The notes under the pieces were generated by a model. That model did not search any database. It worked only from the letters and a program-made list of their open reading frames with translations, and had not been told where the DNA came from. Below, in pieces: positions 1-13,198 of a DNA stretch of 64,000 bases. Position 1 is the stretch's first letter; each line of letters opens with the position of its first letter. The DNA is from Neelides folsomi (taxonomy: Eukaryota; Arthropoda; Collembola; Neelipleona; Neelidae): assembly GCA_034687125.1 (NCBI GenBank), contig JAQGBZ010000171.1:62001-126000 (forward strand), written 5' to 3'. A program made the translations under genes and the position numbers.

Positions 1-147
1 AATTTTAATCTACAGCAATTAAAATTATGTAACTCTAATTCAAATTCAAAACCCGCGAAATGCATTGACTCAGAGTCTGGAGAGTATACTTTATTTATTA
101 AAGATATTATAAAAATATTAAAAAGTATATTGTAATTTAAAACTCAC

Positions 148-1767
148 CGCCCACCACACATCCACGTTTTAAAGGAAATTTCTAAATTTTCTCCTCCCCA
201 AATATCAAAACCATCATCATATTCTCCAATTTTGAGGAAGAAATCTCTATGGATGGAAAAGAGACCGCCGGCCATTGTGGGGGAAGCCACTGGTTCGGCG
301 GAATTTTTATGTCGTTTCCTCTCCAGGTCAGGAATGGCATGCCAAGTGAACTGCAAGTTCCAGTCAAATCCCCCAACGGAGGTTCCTTTTGAGTCTGAGT
401 AATGATACTCCAAAGTCTCGTCGTCTATGACATCAATGACTGGGCAAACGACGTTTGTGTGGGACTCTTGAATTCTCCGAATCAACGGCTCCAGCCACCC
501 TTTAGTGGCTTCAATGTGGCTGTCAAGGAATGTAAGAACAGGGGCAGTGGCGGCTCGTGACCCCAGCAGTCGGGCACGGATCAACCCTTCCCTCTTCTGC
601 GCTCGAACGACCTTCACCTTTTTGCTCACTTTCGCCAGGTAATCCTCCAATTTCCCTTTTACGTGTTCTAAAAACAATTATCAGTTTATTTTTAAATTAT
701 AAATAGAAAGCTAAGTAGCTTTAAGAATATTCTAATGTATTCAACTTTCACCATTTAACAAGATTAAAGGATTAAGTTAATCCTTGAATTAATTCTAAAA
801 TTAAAATGGTAATATTGACAGATAGAGAAATTTTATAACTTTAAATTAATTAAATATTTGAAAGGCAAATCTCACCTTGGTCAGAAAAGTCGTCAACGAG
901 GATGATTTCGTGTATGAGATGCGGAGGGGAATTATCGAGCACGCTGTGGACACTGCGAACAAGCGTCGACCACGCTTCATTGTGAAAGCAAATAATGACT
1001 GATGTGGCTAAATGGAGACCTTCGCCTTTTTCCGATTTGCACCTGAACAAATAAACGAAATAACAATGAATGTCAAAAATCCATCCAATTTATCGAAGGT
1101 AGACCTTTATACAATTCACGATTTCCCCCAATACAAACACGGTAGAAAAATCAATTTAAAAGATCCAATAAAGGAAAACGATCAAACTACCCAAAATACT
1201 GAGTAAGATTTAATTGAGAACAAATGGAACCCGAAAATCGATAATATAAAATTCCTAAAAGAACTTTGTTAATAATTGATAAATCAATAATCTGATTATT
1301 TTTAGAGTGGCTTTTAACTTCATTCATAAATATGTCGAGTGTTAATGTGCTAACCCTGAAAGTAAATTAATTAACTTAAAACGAACTTTAACCAATGAAC
1401 AAATTTAACCAAAACACGTGTTTACTTATAAAATCTAAAAGTTTAATTACCATTCATCTCTCGTGTCTGGAAGTTCTCTCCTGACGGAGATGAGGTCGGA
1501 GACGAATTGATTGAACGCGTTTTTCTTCCATCCCTCCTTCACAAGGGACTGGTCAGTCTCGGAGAGATTATTGAGCTTTACGGCCTTCCCCATGTGGCCA
1601 TATCTTGAGGGTAAGGGCGGGAGGTCAGGGGCGGTCCCGCCGGTCCCGCCACCACTGCTGCTCACAAGTATTGAAAATAGGAAGTAGAGGAGGACGCAAC
1701 CCGCCCCGAACTTCAACACCTTCACCGTCCTCCTTTTCATCTTCGCCTCTTCGGCATCGCTCGTCAA
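148..1767 (-). CDS. Polypeptide N-acetylgalactosaminyltransferase, 5' part (runs off the left edge)
   Basis: This is a Golgi type II membrane enzyme that starts mucin-type O-glycosylation by moving GalNAc from UDP-GalNAc to Ser/Thr. Three exons are visible: 1451-1767, 876-1042 and 148-667, with consistent GT-AG joins; the third ends at a donor beside position 147, so the rest lies outside. Exon 1 gives a short cytosolic tail, one hydrophobic anchor near residues 18-37 and a stem ending in LPDTRDEW. Exon 2 starts the GT-A fold ([22 protein letters not shown]). Exon 3 carries the metal-binding DSH near residue 210, [18 protein letters not shown]-like and [10 protein letters not shown], and breaks at WMCGG. 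The C-terminal ricin-type lectin domain is not in the window. The sequence is nearest to GALNT1/13-type enzymes by eye, but I cannot name the subtype. Confidence 0.95.
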
Positions 1768-4700
1768 AACTTAATTAAATTACACCCCTACACGGGCACC
1801 GGGAACCACCAAACTCCACTAGATCCAATTGACTGATGTATTAAATGAAGAGAATAATAAAAAAAAATGTTTTTTTCGCCACGTCGCGAAAGCTCGCGAA
1901 GTCTTGTCTTGACTTCCTTCCTCGCTCCGCTCGATTGAGGGGAGGGAAGGGGGAACCTCGAGATCCCCTTGCAAAACCCCCCGAACCCGAACCACACCAA
2001 CCACCGAACCTCCCTTCAAACTCCCTATCTCCCACCTCGACACATCCAAGATCTCTCCTATGAGTTCCTTTGAAAATTTATATATGAATTTATACCTATT
2101 TTCCTTACTCTTTACCTCCTCCGTTCGCAATACGAACTTCGTATGTTGAGTATGTAGTAACTTACGTATCTCCTACATTCAGTGGAGTGAGGATGAGACT
2201 GTGGGAGCTTCGCCGCCTTCAATCCCAACGCCCAGAACAAAAAGGGTCAGGGAGAGGAGTCGACAAGTCCAATTACAACCCCCTGCACAACACATTGTTA
2301 ACACACTCACTAGTGAATATTATTATCATTGATTTCAATACCTCTAATGGAAATATATGCATATAAATAATGTGAGGTGGATGGGTTGAGTGTGATGGAA
2401 CTCGATAACTTCAACTTATTAACTTGAGACACGAAATAATGGCCATGCAACCCATGCAATCCATGTGGATGTGTTGGACTGTTGGACATGTGGATAGGTT
2501 TAATTGATTGAGGGCCAGACAACTTGCATTCTATTCTATGGATCTGAATATTTATACAATATGTATTGTACAGAATGTATGAAGATAGATGTTTGTACAG
2601 ATGCAGTCTTTGTCTTTGTTTGATGCAAGCTCCTTGAAACTTTAAACATCTTCATTTGGTACATCCATACATAGGATTGGGAATTAAAGTACTTATCGAC
2701 ATCTTGACAATTCAGACACCCTTTTTTATTTTTTATTTGAAGCTTTAAGGTCGTCTTTGATGTGTGTAGTTTTTCCACATAATTTTGTCAGTTGGTCAAT
2801 TTTTAACACATTCAAATTCAATTCCTAAGTTGATAAAGTTGGACAAATAAGTCTCAAGAAAGGGTTAATATTTGACTTTGTCTAAAGGTGGAAAAAACAG
2901 ACTTGACTGAGACAACTTTTTAATTGCTAATTACAGGGTTGACATCGGATGTTAATAGTATGCATTGAGAGTTTAAAAAGATTAAAAGCAGATTTCATTT
3001 ACACTTTAAAGATAATGGGAATGGCTAATGGAAGGTTATTAAAGTTTATATAGCCATAAAATCACTTTTTAATATCGAGCGAAGCTATTTTCGACTCTAT
3101 AAGGATATTCCGTATAACAAGTGACATAGCAGGTAACGTGGAATGAAGATAGGGAAAAAGATAGCTCTGAAAGAAACTGCGGTTTTGTTCATGGTAGTTA
3201 ATGTGTAAATGAAATTTCATAAAGTTCAATTAAGGTGCGGATTTCTCCCAAAGCTCCCCAATCAACCCAAGTGCAAGACGTCGACTTTATTTTTATTATG
3301 AGAAGAAGAACGGGACTTGGGAGATTCAAAGAATAGCTCCCATCCATTTCCTATACAACCTTCACTCATTCATTTTTTCTCTCACCTTCTCAGCTCATCT
3401 TTTGGCTCAGCTCTTTCTTAAAGGATTAAGAATCCACATGGAGAACCCAAAGACACGGTTTAGAACGTATATGACCATACGCCAGACCTAACCAGCAATT
3501 CTCCACATTCTGACGTTTCAAATGGTTTTAATTCGGGCTTGGTCCAAACAAGATGCTTCATAAGCCCATTCTTCCCAATAACTGTTCCTCGGATGAAAAA
3601 AAACAATAAAACATTCTTAATGACGTTGACACGTTTAGATTGTTCACATTAAAAGCTTTAAATAAAAGCTTAGTCTATAAATGCGGATTTTCTTACATAA
3701 ACCAAATGCACTCCATTGGACATTACTCTAACTTCAACAACACTTTAAAAGTAATAAGAAAAATTTTAAATGTAGGTTTCCTCTTTTCTAGGATTCTATA
3801 TTCATTTTATTTGAAATTTAAATTCTGAATATCTATACTTCAAAATGATTTATATCTTTAAATGATTGTCGCATAATTTATTAGAAAAATATATTCTAAT
3901 GTATATCATTATCATTTTTATCCACCTATTCAAATGGTCACATTATTAGAAAAAGATAAAATATACATATTACATATTTGACGTCAATTATGCGTATGTT
4001 TGCACTCAGCTACTCTTTTGCGGAATACAGGCAGTGAAGTAGGGAAATAATATTAAAAAGTGAAAAAAGAATATATGAATAGTTAATAAGGTATAGGGAA
4101 AAGAAATGAGGCCACGAGGGGCTCTGTGAGGGAGAATTGTGCAATAAATGAGAGAGATAAGAGAAATTGATTTAGGAATTCTTTCAATTTCGTGGATTTC
4201 GATAATGATTAGATATCATTGGATTCAGAGGAAATTTCAACCTTTTACACAAAGGAGAAACTGACCATGTCTGTGAGTGAGTGAGCTTTTGATAAAATAA
4301 AACAAAGTCTAATGCATTTTAAGCACATGGCTCTATCAGAGTATCAAACTAACTAAAAAGCAGGATTAACTAATGAATGAAGTAAAAGATAAATGTAAAA
4401 TAATAAATGTGTAAATTGCATTTGGTAAAGGGAATGGAAGTCTCCAGGTCAGGAGTCCCGGTCATTCACTTTTATATGTCGAGCCAAATAATTCCGGATC
4501 CTTCCCATTAGTCTCCATCTTTATTACTTTTCCTACCTAACAAATAAGATGCGTACATAAAAATTTGCATACCAATTTAACTGCATCAAACAATGCCTTA
4601 AATGTATGTATATTACCTTTACACGACAGTCATAGACTCATAGCAGTAAAGTCGTTTTGAATGAACCCCATGTGTATTACAAACCCATGTATTTTGTTGG

Positions 4701-7700
4701 GATGTCTTGTGTTATAGTTATGTAAGATATTTATTCTTGAGTGGGTCCAGCTGGTTGACTCAACCAAGTAGTGGTTTTTTCAAGAGTTGTCTTTTGGCAT
4801 CTTAAAATCTTAACACGTTCTTCTTAACCTTTTACAAGGCTTAGAATGTTAAGAGGTTTTAAGGATGTGGAGAAACATGTGAGAAATTCTTAACGGAGAT
4901 GAACGGAGTTTGACAATGTTGACCAATCCAGTCGGCACACTATCTCTTTCCTTTCGGGTTAATTCTTATCTATCGAGTTCAGCCATCATATGGGATTGGG
5001 AGAAGAACCAAAAAGACTTGCTCACTATCTTCCTAATTAACCTTCAGCCCACATTCAAATCATTATACTTTGTCATTCTCCTCCTTTATGACTCCAAGAA
5101 CTCCAATGACTTTTAAATCATTATTATGATTATGGATTTAATTTATTGAAATGTATTATTTTTGGAGAGGCCCAACTTGAACATTAAAGTCACATTTGTT
5201 GTGATATTTACAACTTCATCAGCTACACAGGTAAATAAGAAGATTAGGATTGATACTTTAAAGAAAGTTGGAGAGATAATGTTATGGATTTGGAATAGAA
5301 ATGTGCATTAAATCATACTTAAACTAAATACCTTTTTGAAGATATTTGTTCTTAACTGTCTTAACATGAAAATGTATCCTTGCCATATGGTCTATACTCA
5401 TTGTCAGTCAGTCGGTAGTTGTTAGTTGTTACATATGGTTAGATAGCTTGAACAATCTACCTAATAATTAATATAACAATTATCATTGCTCGCTCATGTT
5501 AGGAGAAACGGAGAGACTCCTGACGAGAAAACTTGCATTACTGGCTTAATTATTCTATGAACATCGCATCAATTTTTTATATGTCCTGGGTTTGAATCTA
5601 CTGAAGTAAAGTAAAGTTAGTGAACCACGGATTGAAATACGTAATGTTTTATTCGTATATAAATCTTTAACCTAGTGAAAGAAAGCTGAAGTAACGATGA
5701 GGAAATTGCCATTTTCTACAATTGTTTAAAGGGTTATTAGTCTTAATAACAAAAGGAAATTGGGCGCTGAGTCTTTCTGCTTATTCTGCTTGTACTTCAT
5801 TATACATTAAGTACATATGGTATGTATTTCTATTCTGTATGCATTAAGGTAATTAAAGAGTAATTAAATTTAAATACAATTTTGGTATTCTCTGGCGCTT
5901 CTTCTTTCCATGTGTTCATCTGTTGATCCAAACAATCCCAAGGATTTGCATTAGAATATGAACACAAATTAGAGAGATGAATGATGTGTGCAAAAGTAAA
6001 GCATCATTCATATAAAAAGAAAAAGTTTAATTTCCTCTTTAGTTATTGAATTGGACGGTCGGTCGACCGCAGTTTAAATTGAACAAATCCTCCTTTCCTT
6101 TTTATCTCCAACCACCATCATCACCATGCTTTTTTGCCCACGCCACCAAGTAATTGTAATTAAATACTCCCATGAGACCCATGACTCAATTTTACACGGA
6201 ATGAATTGTCTAACATGGGAGGAGAAGAATCCAAGTTTATTGAATAAGCTTATTTATAATTCTATTAAGCTTATTTATATTAGACATCAATCCACGCGGC
6301 GATTTCAGCCAGTGTAAACTTTTAATAAACATTTTTATCACAAAGGTTAGACATGTCAAAATTAATTCCAAGTGTGTGAGTTTGAACATCCAACGTGTCT
6401 TATCTTTTACTACTTATCTTTTTTCATTCTCCTCGGTCAGTGTGTGTCATGAACAAGGGGGTTTATCACTTCATCGATTAATGCTATTATTACGCATTAT
6501 GTATAAGCTTACATGCTCACACGTTCTTGGACGAAAAAAAAAGTATTTCGTATCAACTTTCAAGATAAGCTTAAAATAAACTCTTCAAATTTTAATTCAA
6601 CAATTATTTAATATATTGATGTGAGTAAAATATGAATGTATTATGTACCTTATTAAAAAAGTATAACATATAAGGCAAAGCCAAGAATAGCTTATAATTT
6701 TAAATAGCTTATAATTTTATAAACTTATGTAAATATAAATATTATTTTTACCATTTACTTGATATTTTTGCTATTGTAGCTTACTCGCTGTTTTAAAATA
6801 AAAATACACTAACGATAAGTGTATAAATAAAGAGAATCTAATACCCATTTGTAATATAATACTACCAGACTACCCTATAAATATAAATAAATGAGTTTGC
6901 TATTGTGTCGAGCACTCGACTTGTAAATGAAAAATCTAGTAAAAAAAGTTAGATAAATTCCAACTTCTAACTTAAACAACTTTACGATGAAACAAGCAAA
7001 AAAACAATTGAAGCAAAGATTCCATCTCATCATTTTTTGAGAAACCTGCATTGATAATCTCGTTAATCTGAGGAGTTAATGAGGAAATTAATGAAAAGTG
7101 AGAACATGGAACGCTTTTTACCTTATTAATCAAAGGGAAAACATAATTAATTATCCATATCAGATGGAATTTCATTATCTCCTTCACTTCAATAGGACCT
7201 TGGTCGGTTATGAAAACGAAACTCCTCACGAGAAGACGATTAGACAGTAATTATAATTTAAATGGTGGTAATAATTAAACTTAAACTATAATAGCTCCTT
7301 CCTTTCCATACACGAGGCGAGGATTCAATTTATTATCAAATCATAATGACCCAATAGAGTATTATATGAACCTTCGCTGTTTGTGGTGTAATGTATAAAA
7401 TATCTTCCTAGACTCAAAAGAATTGTGAATTATTTAACAAAAGCTGTAAAAGCACCATATATATTAAAATTGTGGGGACAATGGAACAACCAGGTGTGGA
7501 GGAACGAAACTTCGTCATCAAAAACTTCCCAATGAATAAAAATTAACAACGACTCACTCACGAACCGCACAACCCTTCGCTGCATAAAATTCCATTATGA
7601 GAATAATTTATTTAAACAAGTGCAAAGCACTTCTCTTTTTATGAAAATTTCATCAGATCAGGATTTGTCCCATTTTCCCTATTTTATTATTAAATTCAAC

Positions 7701-8829
7701 AAATTCGCTATCAATGTAATTACATTATTTATCATACCATACTCCTAGAATTAGAATGTATTGCATTCTATTCTTGATATTTCTTATTTTCACAATATGA
7801 CAATATGAGATAACTTGAATACGGTTGATAATATTATTTATATATAAATATATTTAAGTATTTATTATTTATTTGTCTTTTTACATTAAATATCTATGTT
7901 ATTGAATTACTTATAAGCAATTGTTAAAATAAAGTAGGTTATTTACATATATTAAATATCAGTGTACATCCATGATACTTGAAAAACTTTGATATTCAAA
8001 ATTTCCCAACAATAAAAAACCTCGAGTTAACATTTGTCTAACACTTGGTTGCATGAAATCGAATATAAATCAGTATTAAATTGAGTATTTAATGTAGCGG
8101 ACGTGGATTCGGTTATCGGATATGTAAAGTTGGTCAATTGTGTCAATATGGCAATGAAACAACTCTGCTTGTGAAGAGAAGAACAATAAAAGCTCATGAA
8201 TGAGACTTTGCGCGTCCTTCGTTACTTTCCGGTACTTTGTTAGATGACTTTTGTTCATGAAGAATCACAACTCAATTTCATTTCATTGAATTTATGATTT
8301 AACATCTCTACACTTTTCAATTCAATCTCCAATGATTATTATATTTTATAGATAAATTACAGAATATTTAGTATTCACAACTTTAACATGCTCAATGGCT
8401 TCAGAAAGTAATTGGACAATTTCTTTAACTTTTATTGTCAAGCTTTCAATTCATTATTACAATTTCCAACGGTGTGCCTATATGCCTTGCTTAAGACCCA
8501 AGCCTTTCAAAATAATATATAATTGATATAAAATAAGATTTATTTTGTCCTGAAAATTATTCTTATATATAATATTTAATTAATGACACTATTGAGCGTG
8601 GGAGAAATATTTAATGATTTGATAGCCCCGTGTTTATTCCATGTAATGTCAGATTTTCTTACTACTAATTGATAAAATACATACATACTGTAAACATACT
8701 TTATTATTACGATGTACCTAATCCATTAGTTCAAACATGGGATATATCGGAATTCATCTTTAACTCATATGTGAAAGGGTTGACGTTCACTTAAATTAAA
8801 GATTAATTCAAATCGAATCAAGTTGAATA
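1768..8829. other. Long stretch without a supported gene
   Basis: The first 350 bases are GC-richer than the surroundings and probably hold the 5' leader and promoter of the GalNAc-transferase. The rest is AT-rich DNA with only short ORFs of 60-85 codons. The best is at 6974-7253 on the minus strand: open for over 85 codons, with a plausible internal intron (gtaaaa ... tcctcag), but matching nothing I know. Another, at 8076-8258 on the minus strand, starts at a true ATG but has no recognisable domain. No tRNA, rRNA or repeat array was seen. Confidence 0.5.
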
Positions 8830-8994
8830 TTAAAATATTAAATCCTCGTAATCATGTGAATCGCCGTGGTCGTGTCTATGACCTTCGCTATGCTCCGAAT
8901 AGGAACTACTGCTACTTCCACTGCTGCTTCCACCACGCCATTGCCATTTAGAACCATCCCAATCCCATCCTGAACTATCGCCATCCCATTGCCA

Positions 8995-9452
8995 TTACGA
9001 TCCATCCCATCGCCACCCAGAAGACTTTCCACTAGTAGAGGAATTTCCCGAGAAAGAAGCCGATGAACCACCTAGAATAATATTTCAGTCAGTCTTAAAA
9101 GGTTTAAATGGAATGATTGTTTTAGAATCTTTTTACCTCCAGTGGGATTTGATGACGGCAGTGGGGGCGGCGGAGGTGAAGATCCTGAAGATGGACATGC
9201 AGGAGGAGGGGGACATTTACATTCTGGACATGATCCAGGCTTCGTGGTTGAACTTGGTTCTGTCTCTGGAACTTTTGGTTTTGAATCTTCGCTCTGAACT
9301 TTGTTTTCATGCGACCCACCAACGCTTGCCCCAGTGGCCGAACCACTTGTGCTAGTTGCACTGTTACCACTTTGGTTTACTCCGCTAATTGTATCTGCCC
9401 AGGTGGCAACATTAAAAGCAAGAAATAAAGTTAAAATAAATATTTGTCGCAT
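8995..9452 (-). CDS. Secreted Ser/Gly/Pro/Trp-rich protein, interrupted by an in-frame TAA
   Basis: Exon 1 (9137-9452) encodes a clear signal peptide (MRQIFILTLFLAFNVATWA), then a Ser/Thr/Gly-rich stretch, a Cys/Pro patch (CPECKCPPPPACP) and a proline run. It ends at a phase-1 donor. Exon 2 begins at 9071 after a good acceptor and continues in phase as a Ser/Gly-rich segment with Trp repeats (SSGWRWDGS), then meets TAA at 8995-8997. Read past that codon, the frame stays open to 8830 and repeats the same unit (WQWDGDSSGWDWDGSKWQW), followed by a Ser/Gly and His/Asp tail. The later repeat has AAA at the matching place, so the TAA looks like one A-to-T change. A TATAAAAAT box lies near 9562-9572. 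No family is recognised; a structural, cuticle or adhesive role is only a guess. Confidence 0.6.
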
Positions 9453-10101
9453 TTTTCAAGTTTGGAAATTATTGAAATTACAAAAAGGATAAAAATTAAT
9501 AGTTATTAAACTCGTCAAACTTAAAGAAAATTTTGATTTACATTTGCGCATATCGAGATTCATTTTTATACCTACTAGGTATGCGTTAATAATGTTATAA
9601 TTAGTAATATTTAATTTGTTCTTAATGATTTAAGATAAATAATCCATTTACTCTATAATTGGTCCCTATTCTGTATTGTATACAGATATATTTTGATTTC
9701 TAAAAATAGAAATCCCATACCCAGAGGATTCAATTTATTAATAAGACTTAATAAATCAGGTTACTTTTACAGGGGTTAGTTTTATTCAATAATAATTTAT
9801 TATATTTTATGGCGCCATGTTAGGAAGATTTAACGAAATGGTGAAATGATGCATTAGTAGAGTTAATATAATCATAATTCATAATATATTTGTTTTTACA
9901 TTTATTTTTCAAGATCAAATTAAATAAATTAAAGATAACTATCTAATTTTTATCAATTACTATTGATTGATACTAAGTAGTTAATTAATACATCAGTATT
10001 TATTATATTTATTTAGGATTTTGTAGCTCTTTTGAATTAACGTTATATAACAATTATAAATAGCATTTAAACATAGTAAGTTCAATCAAACAATTTCATT
10101 T
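9453..10101. other. AT-rich intergenic spacer
   Basis: It contains the presumed promoter of the secreted Trp-rich gene (TATAAAAAT on the minus strand near 9562-9572) and the 3' flank of the NPC2-like gene. No coding stretch or repeat is apparent. Confidence 0.5.
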
Positions 10102-10886
10102 TTAGAATAAATGTCCTTCAATTCCTCCACAAATAACTCCAAGATTCAAAGTCTTGTCAATTATTTCAAACTTGACCGCGAAGCTCTATAATTATTCAAA
10201 CATTAGGGCTTACTTATATTGTAATACTATACTAGTATATATATTATATATTATATATTATATATAATATTATATAAACTTAAAGTTTGAATCTTAGAAT
10301 ATAATATGAAATACATAGAATGTATTTATTTCATTTAATATAAAATAAAGTTCTCGTATTTATGTTACCTGATCCGCGAAAAAGCTAGGAATGGTCAATC
10401 CATAATTGAGCCTATATTGGCTGTTTCCCAAAAGCCCTTCTCCTGCTTTTACATCCATAACATTGAATGACAATGGTAGAAAATCTCCGTAAATGACATC
10501 AATCACAAGATGCAAAACACCGCTGGTTTGAGCTAATAAATTCATTGAATAATTACAAAATATGTCAATCATTGTAATAAAAGTTAAAACTTTGTCAAAA
10601 CCACTCACCAGTTGTGAAATCAATTTCGAATGGATAAAATTCATGTTGTTCAAAAAAACATGGGGCATTTCTACATCCAAAAATTGACAAATCGTCAAAA
10701 TTTCCATTTGTACTATATCCTTTTTAAAATATTCAAATTCAAATAAATTATTGATAAGGAATTTGAATAAAAGTATGGTATGTACTATATGTGTTAATTA
10801 CCGCAGTCTTCTACTTGATCAAAAAGTGAATTTGCAAAACTTGCTCCAAAACTGCAAGTTAAAATGAATGCTACGAGAAACTTCAT
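10102..10886 (-). CDS. NPC2-like secreted lipid-binding protein (ML domain)
   Basis: Four exons, 10802-10886, 10609-10719, 10369-10532 and 10102-10185, join in phase to give 147 residues. A signal peptide (MKFLVAFILTCSFGASFA) is followed by the ML/NPC2 fold: VEDCG, then GCRNAPC, an EIDF strand, QTSGVLHLVIDVIYGDFLPL, and a last strand FAVKFEIIDKTLNLGVICGG. NPC2 proteins bind sterols and other small lipids; in arthropods the family is expanded, with some members in chemosensory organs and immunity. The cysteines of the first loop and the two terminal ones are present, but the usual third pair (DACK...CPL) is absent, replaced by DVKAGEGLLG. A TATAAAAAT box lies about 50 bases upstream of the ATG on the minus strand. 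The family call is firm; the ligand is unknown. Confidence 0.85.
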
Positions 10887-11920
10887 CTTTGATCGATTTG
10901 GCCTTTTTGCAAAAAAAGTTATTTCAAGTTCATTTTTATATCCTTATATATTTTATTATGCCAATTAAAAATGCTTCAGTTTATCGTAGGATTTCATTGG
11001 GTTTCATATAAACTTAATGTTAGATTGTGAATTAATATATTTTATCATAAGTATGAGATTTAAGTATTTATTAAAATGAGATTAATTTTAATATTTATTA
11101 CATCAAAATTTTCTTACTTTATTAAATGTATGAACTATATTATTTACATATATTATTATGTTTACAATATTACTACATATCTATAATATATACATATCAT
11201 AATATTCTAGATATCTAGATTACTTTGTTATTGCACAACAAAAAATAATTATAATTAAAGGCATTGTTATACTAAATATCAATTTACAAATTTCTTTCAA
11301 TTCAAGTAAACAAAAATTCTAATTTAATTGTAACGTCATTTACTGTTTGACGTTGGTTAAATTACGCTTTTTATCAAGAAAAACTCCTATTTACCTATAT
11401 GATTCACTTCGTGAAAAAATATAAATTTCATAATTACTCACAAAGATATAGTTCAAGTATCTACTTAATTCCAATTTCGTTGAGCTTTTTATAATAAATA
11501 TTAATATTTGATCTTTGAATTTTAAGTTCATATAAGTGATTGAATTTACATAAATATTATTTACATCTATAATCTAATCGAAATTGCATTCGTAAAATTG
11601 AAAGTTAAAACATTTTAATGTTTTTAAATAAGATGAGTAATACTTCAATGTCTTCAATTGTTCATGTTTTTAATTATTACAAATATGAATTATATTTCTA
11701 ATAAGTATGATAAAAAATAAAGATACATAATAAATTAGTTACGCATAGTAAATAGACTATGACCACGAATATTATTTGCTGTATAGGATAAATGTAAAGT
11801 AGAATTTTCTATTAGATTATAAGATTTACTATGGAAAATCATTGTATGAAAACAATAGATGGAATTGAATAAAATTGAATTGAAAAATGTAAAACTGAAT
11901 GAAAAAGTAAAAGTTAGAAA
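10887..11920. other. AT-rich spacer between divergent genes
   Basis: This separates the leftward NPC2-like gene from the rightward dynein light chain gene and presumably contains both promoters. I see no coding frame, tRNA or inverted repeat of note. Confidence 0.5.
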
Positions 11921-12484
11921 ATGGACGAAGAAGGTGAAAACGAAGCGGGATTTTTCGGTGGTGTGGCCGTTGAAGACAAAGAAGAGGAGAAAAAACTCAT
12001 TCCGACTTATCCACTCATAAGAGTAAATCCATTCAACTCATTTTCCATTTCCACTTAATTATTTTAAACTAAAATTGACAAATTAGAATTTGAAATAATT
12101 GATATTGCTTCAGTTTTCCGACATGCCCGAAGACATGAAGCCGGAAATTGTCGATTTGGTTTCTGGCGCCGTTGAAAAATACTCCACGGACGGTTTTGTA
12201 AGAATTCAATAAATTCTAATATATAAAACTATACCTATTTCATTTGGTCAAGGAAATTGGTGAAGAGAAAATAAAATATGGAAATGAGTTAATGGGATAA
12301 ATGGAATGATTTGTGATTTCAGGCTGCGTGCAAGTCAATTAAGGCCGAGATGGACAAGACTTATGGACCTCATTGGCACGTGGCAGTTGGGGAATCATTC
12401 GGGTTTGAAGTGACTCATGAGAAGAATCAACTTCTTTACATCTTTGTTGGAACGGTGGGAGTGGTGCTCTGGAAATGTTCATAA
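11921..12484 (+). CDS. DNAL4: Dynein axonemal light chain 4 orthologue
   Basis: Three exons, 11921-12022, 12114-12197 and 12323-12484, all joined in phase 0, give 115 residues. The product belongs to the LC8-like dynein light chains and is an axonemal (outer-arm) subunit needed in motile cilia and sperm tails. After an acidic N-terminal extension rich in Glu come YPLIRFSDMPEDM, then a helix, then YGPHWHVAVGESFGFEVTHE, the strand LLYIFVGTVGVVLWKCS and the stop. The human protein has the same order (PLVRHSDMPEEM, WHVVIGEGFGFEITHE, VWKCS), so orthology is convincing. The start is the first ATG of the frame, and the length matches the family, about 105 residues plus a slightly longer N-terminus. 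Confidence 0.95.
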
Positions 12485-12724
12485 ACAGTTGATTAAAGGA
12501 CTCAATTCATCAATCAATTACTTAATCGCATTTATCTAAAATACATAAGATGTAATTGGTCAATTATCTCAATTTATTAGTAAATATTGCTGCACAATAA
12601 ATGACAATGACTATTTTCCCTTTATTCCAAATGTAAATGTAATTAATAATACAAACAGCATATTAGTTAACAAATTATTACAGGTTAGGTTTGGTTAAAG
12701 TTAACAATTAAAGAATATTTAATA

Positions 12725-13055
12725 TAGGGTCATTCTGTTATCTTTGTAAAATAAAAAAACTCCGGCAATGTCGCATATTTCCCCAAAACTTAAAATCCGC
12801 GCACAGGGTTCCGTTAATATATTTCGCATCCCTATTCATTAATTTAAAAACAATTAGCTAGTTAAAAAACGGCACTAGGTAGGATCCAAAATCAAAGTTT
12901 TTTTGAATTGTTTTTTGGATATCTTTCATATCACATTGACATTTGGACCCTACGGGCTGCCGTTTTTGTGTTATAAGAAAATCCCACGCATTTTAGACGA
13001 GTACCACGTGACCAATCCCAATGTCTCATTTCACAAAGATAACAGAATGACCCTA
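12725..13055. mobile_element. 331-bp MITE with terminal inverted repeats and TA flanks
   Basis: The left end reads TAGGGTCATTCTGTTATCTT and the right end is its reverse complement; the match runs about 27 bases with one mismatch. Both ends are flanked by TA (12723-12724 and 13056-13057), which fits a TA target-site duplication as made by Tc1/mariner-type transposases. The interior has no coding capacity. It lies in the 700-bp convergent gap between the dynein light chain gene and a zinc-finger gene. The superfamily is inferred only from the ends. Confidence 0.8.
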
Positions 13056-13198
13056 TAGTTAAATCTTATTGTGAAAATTAAATAAATAACAGTACGTGTG
13101 TCTGTTTAAATCACAAATTCTTATTAATTTAAACAAGATTTTACAACTTATCACTAAAACTGTAGAGAGAAATAAAGTTAATTGAAATTACTCTTTTG

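Noticed and set aside
1788-2130. Several ORFs upstream of the GalNAc-transferase start
   Set aside because: They lie in the GC-rich promoter and leader, have no family features and overlap one another on both strands.
8838-9071. A 77-codon frame, VHRLLSREIPLLVESLLGGD and onward, in exon 2 of the Trp-rich gene
   Set aside because: It is out of phase with the exon 1 donor, and its composition (Ile/Val/Met) does not continue the Ser/Gly/Trp repeats; the phase-matching frame is preferred despite its TAA.
9113-9370. ORFs in other frames over the secreted Trp-rich gene
   Set aside because: They are shadows of exon 1, which has the signal peptide and matching splice sites.
10230-10275. TA-rich palindromic stretch
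   Set aside because: A simple (TAT)n/(TA)n slippage tract, common in such AT-rich DNA.
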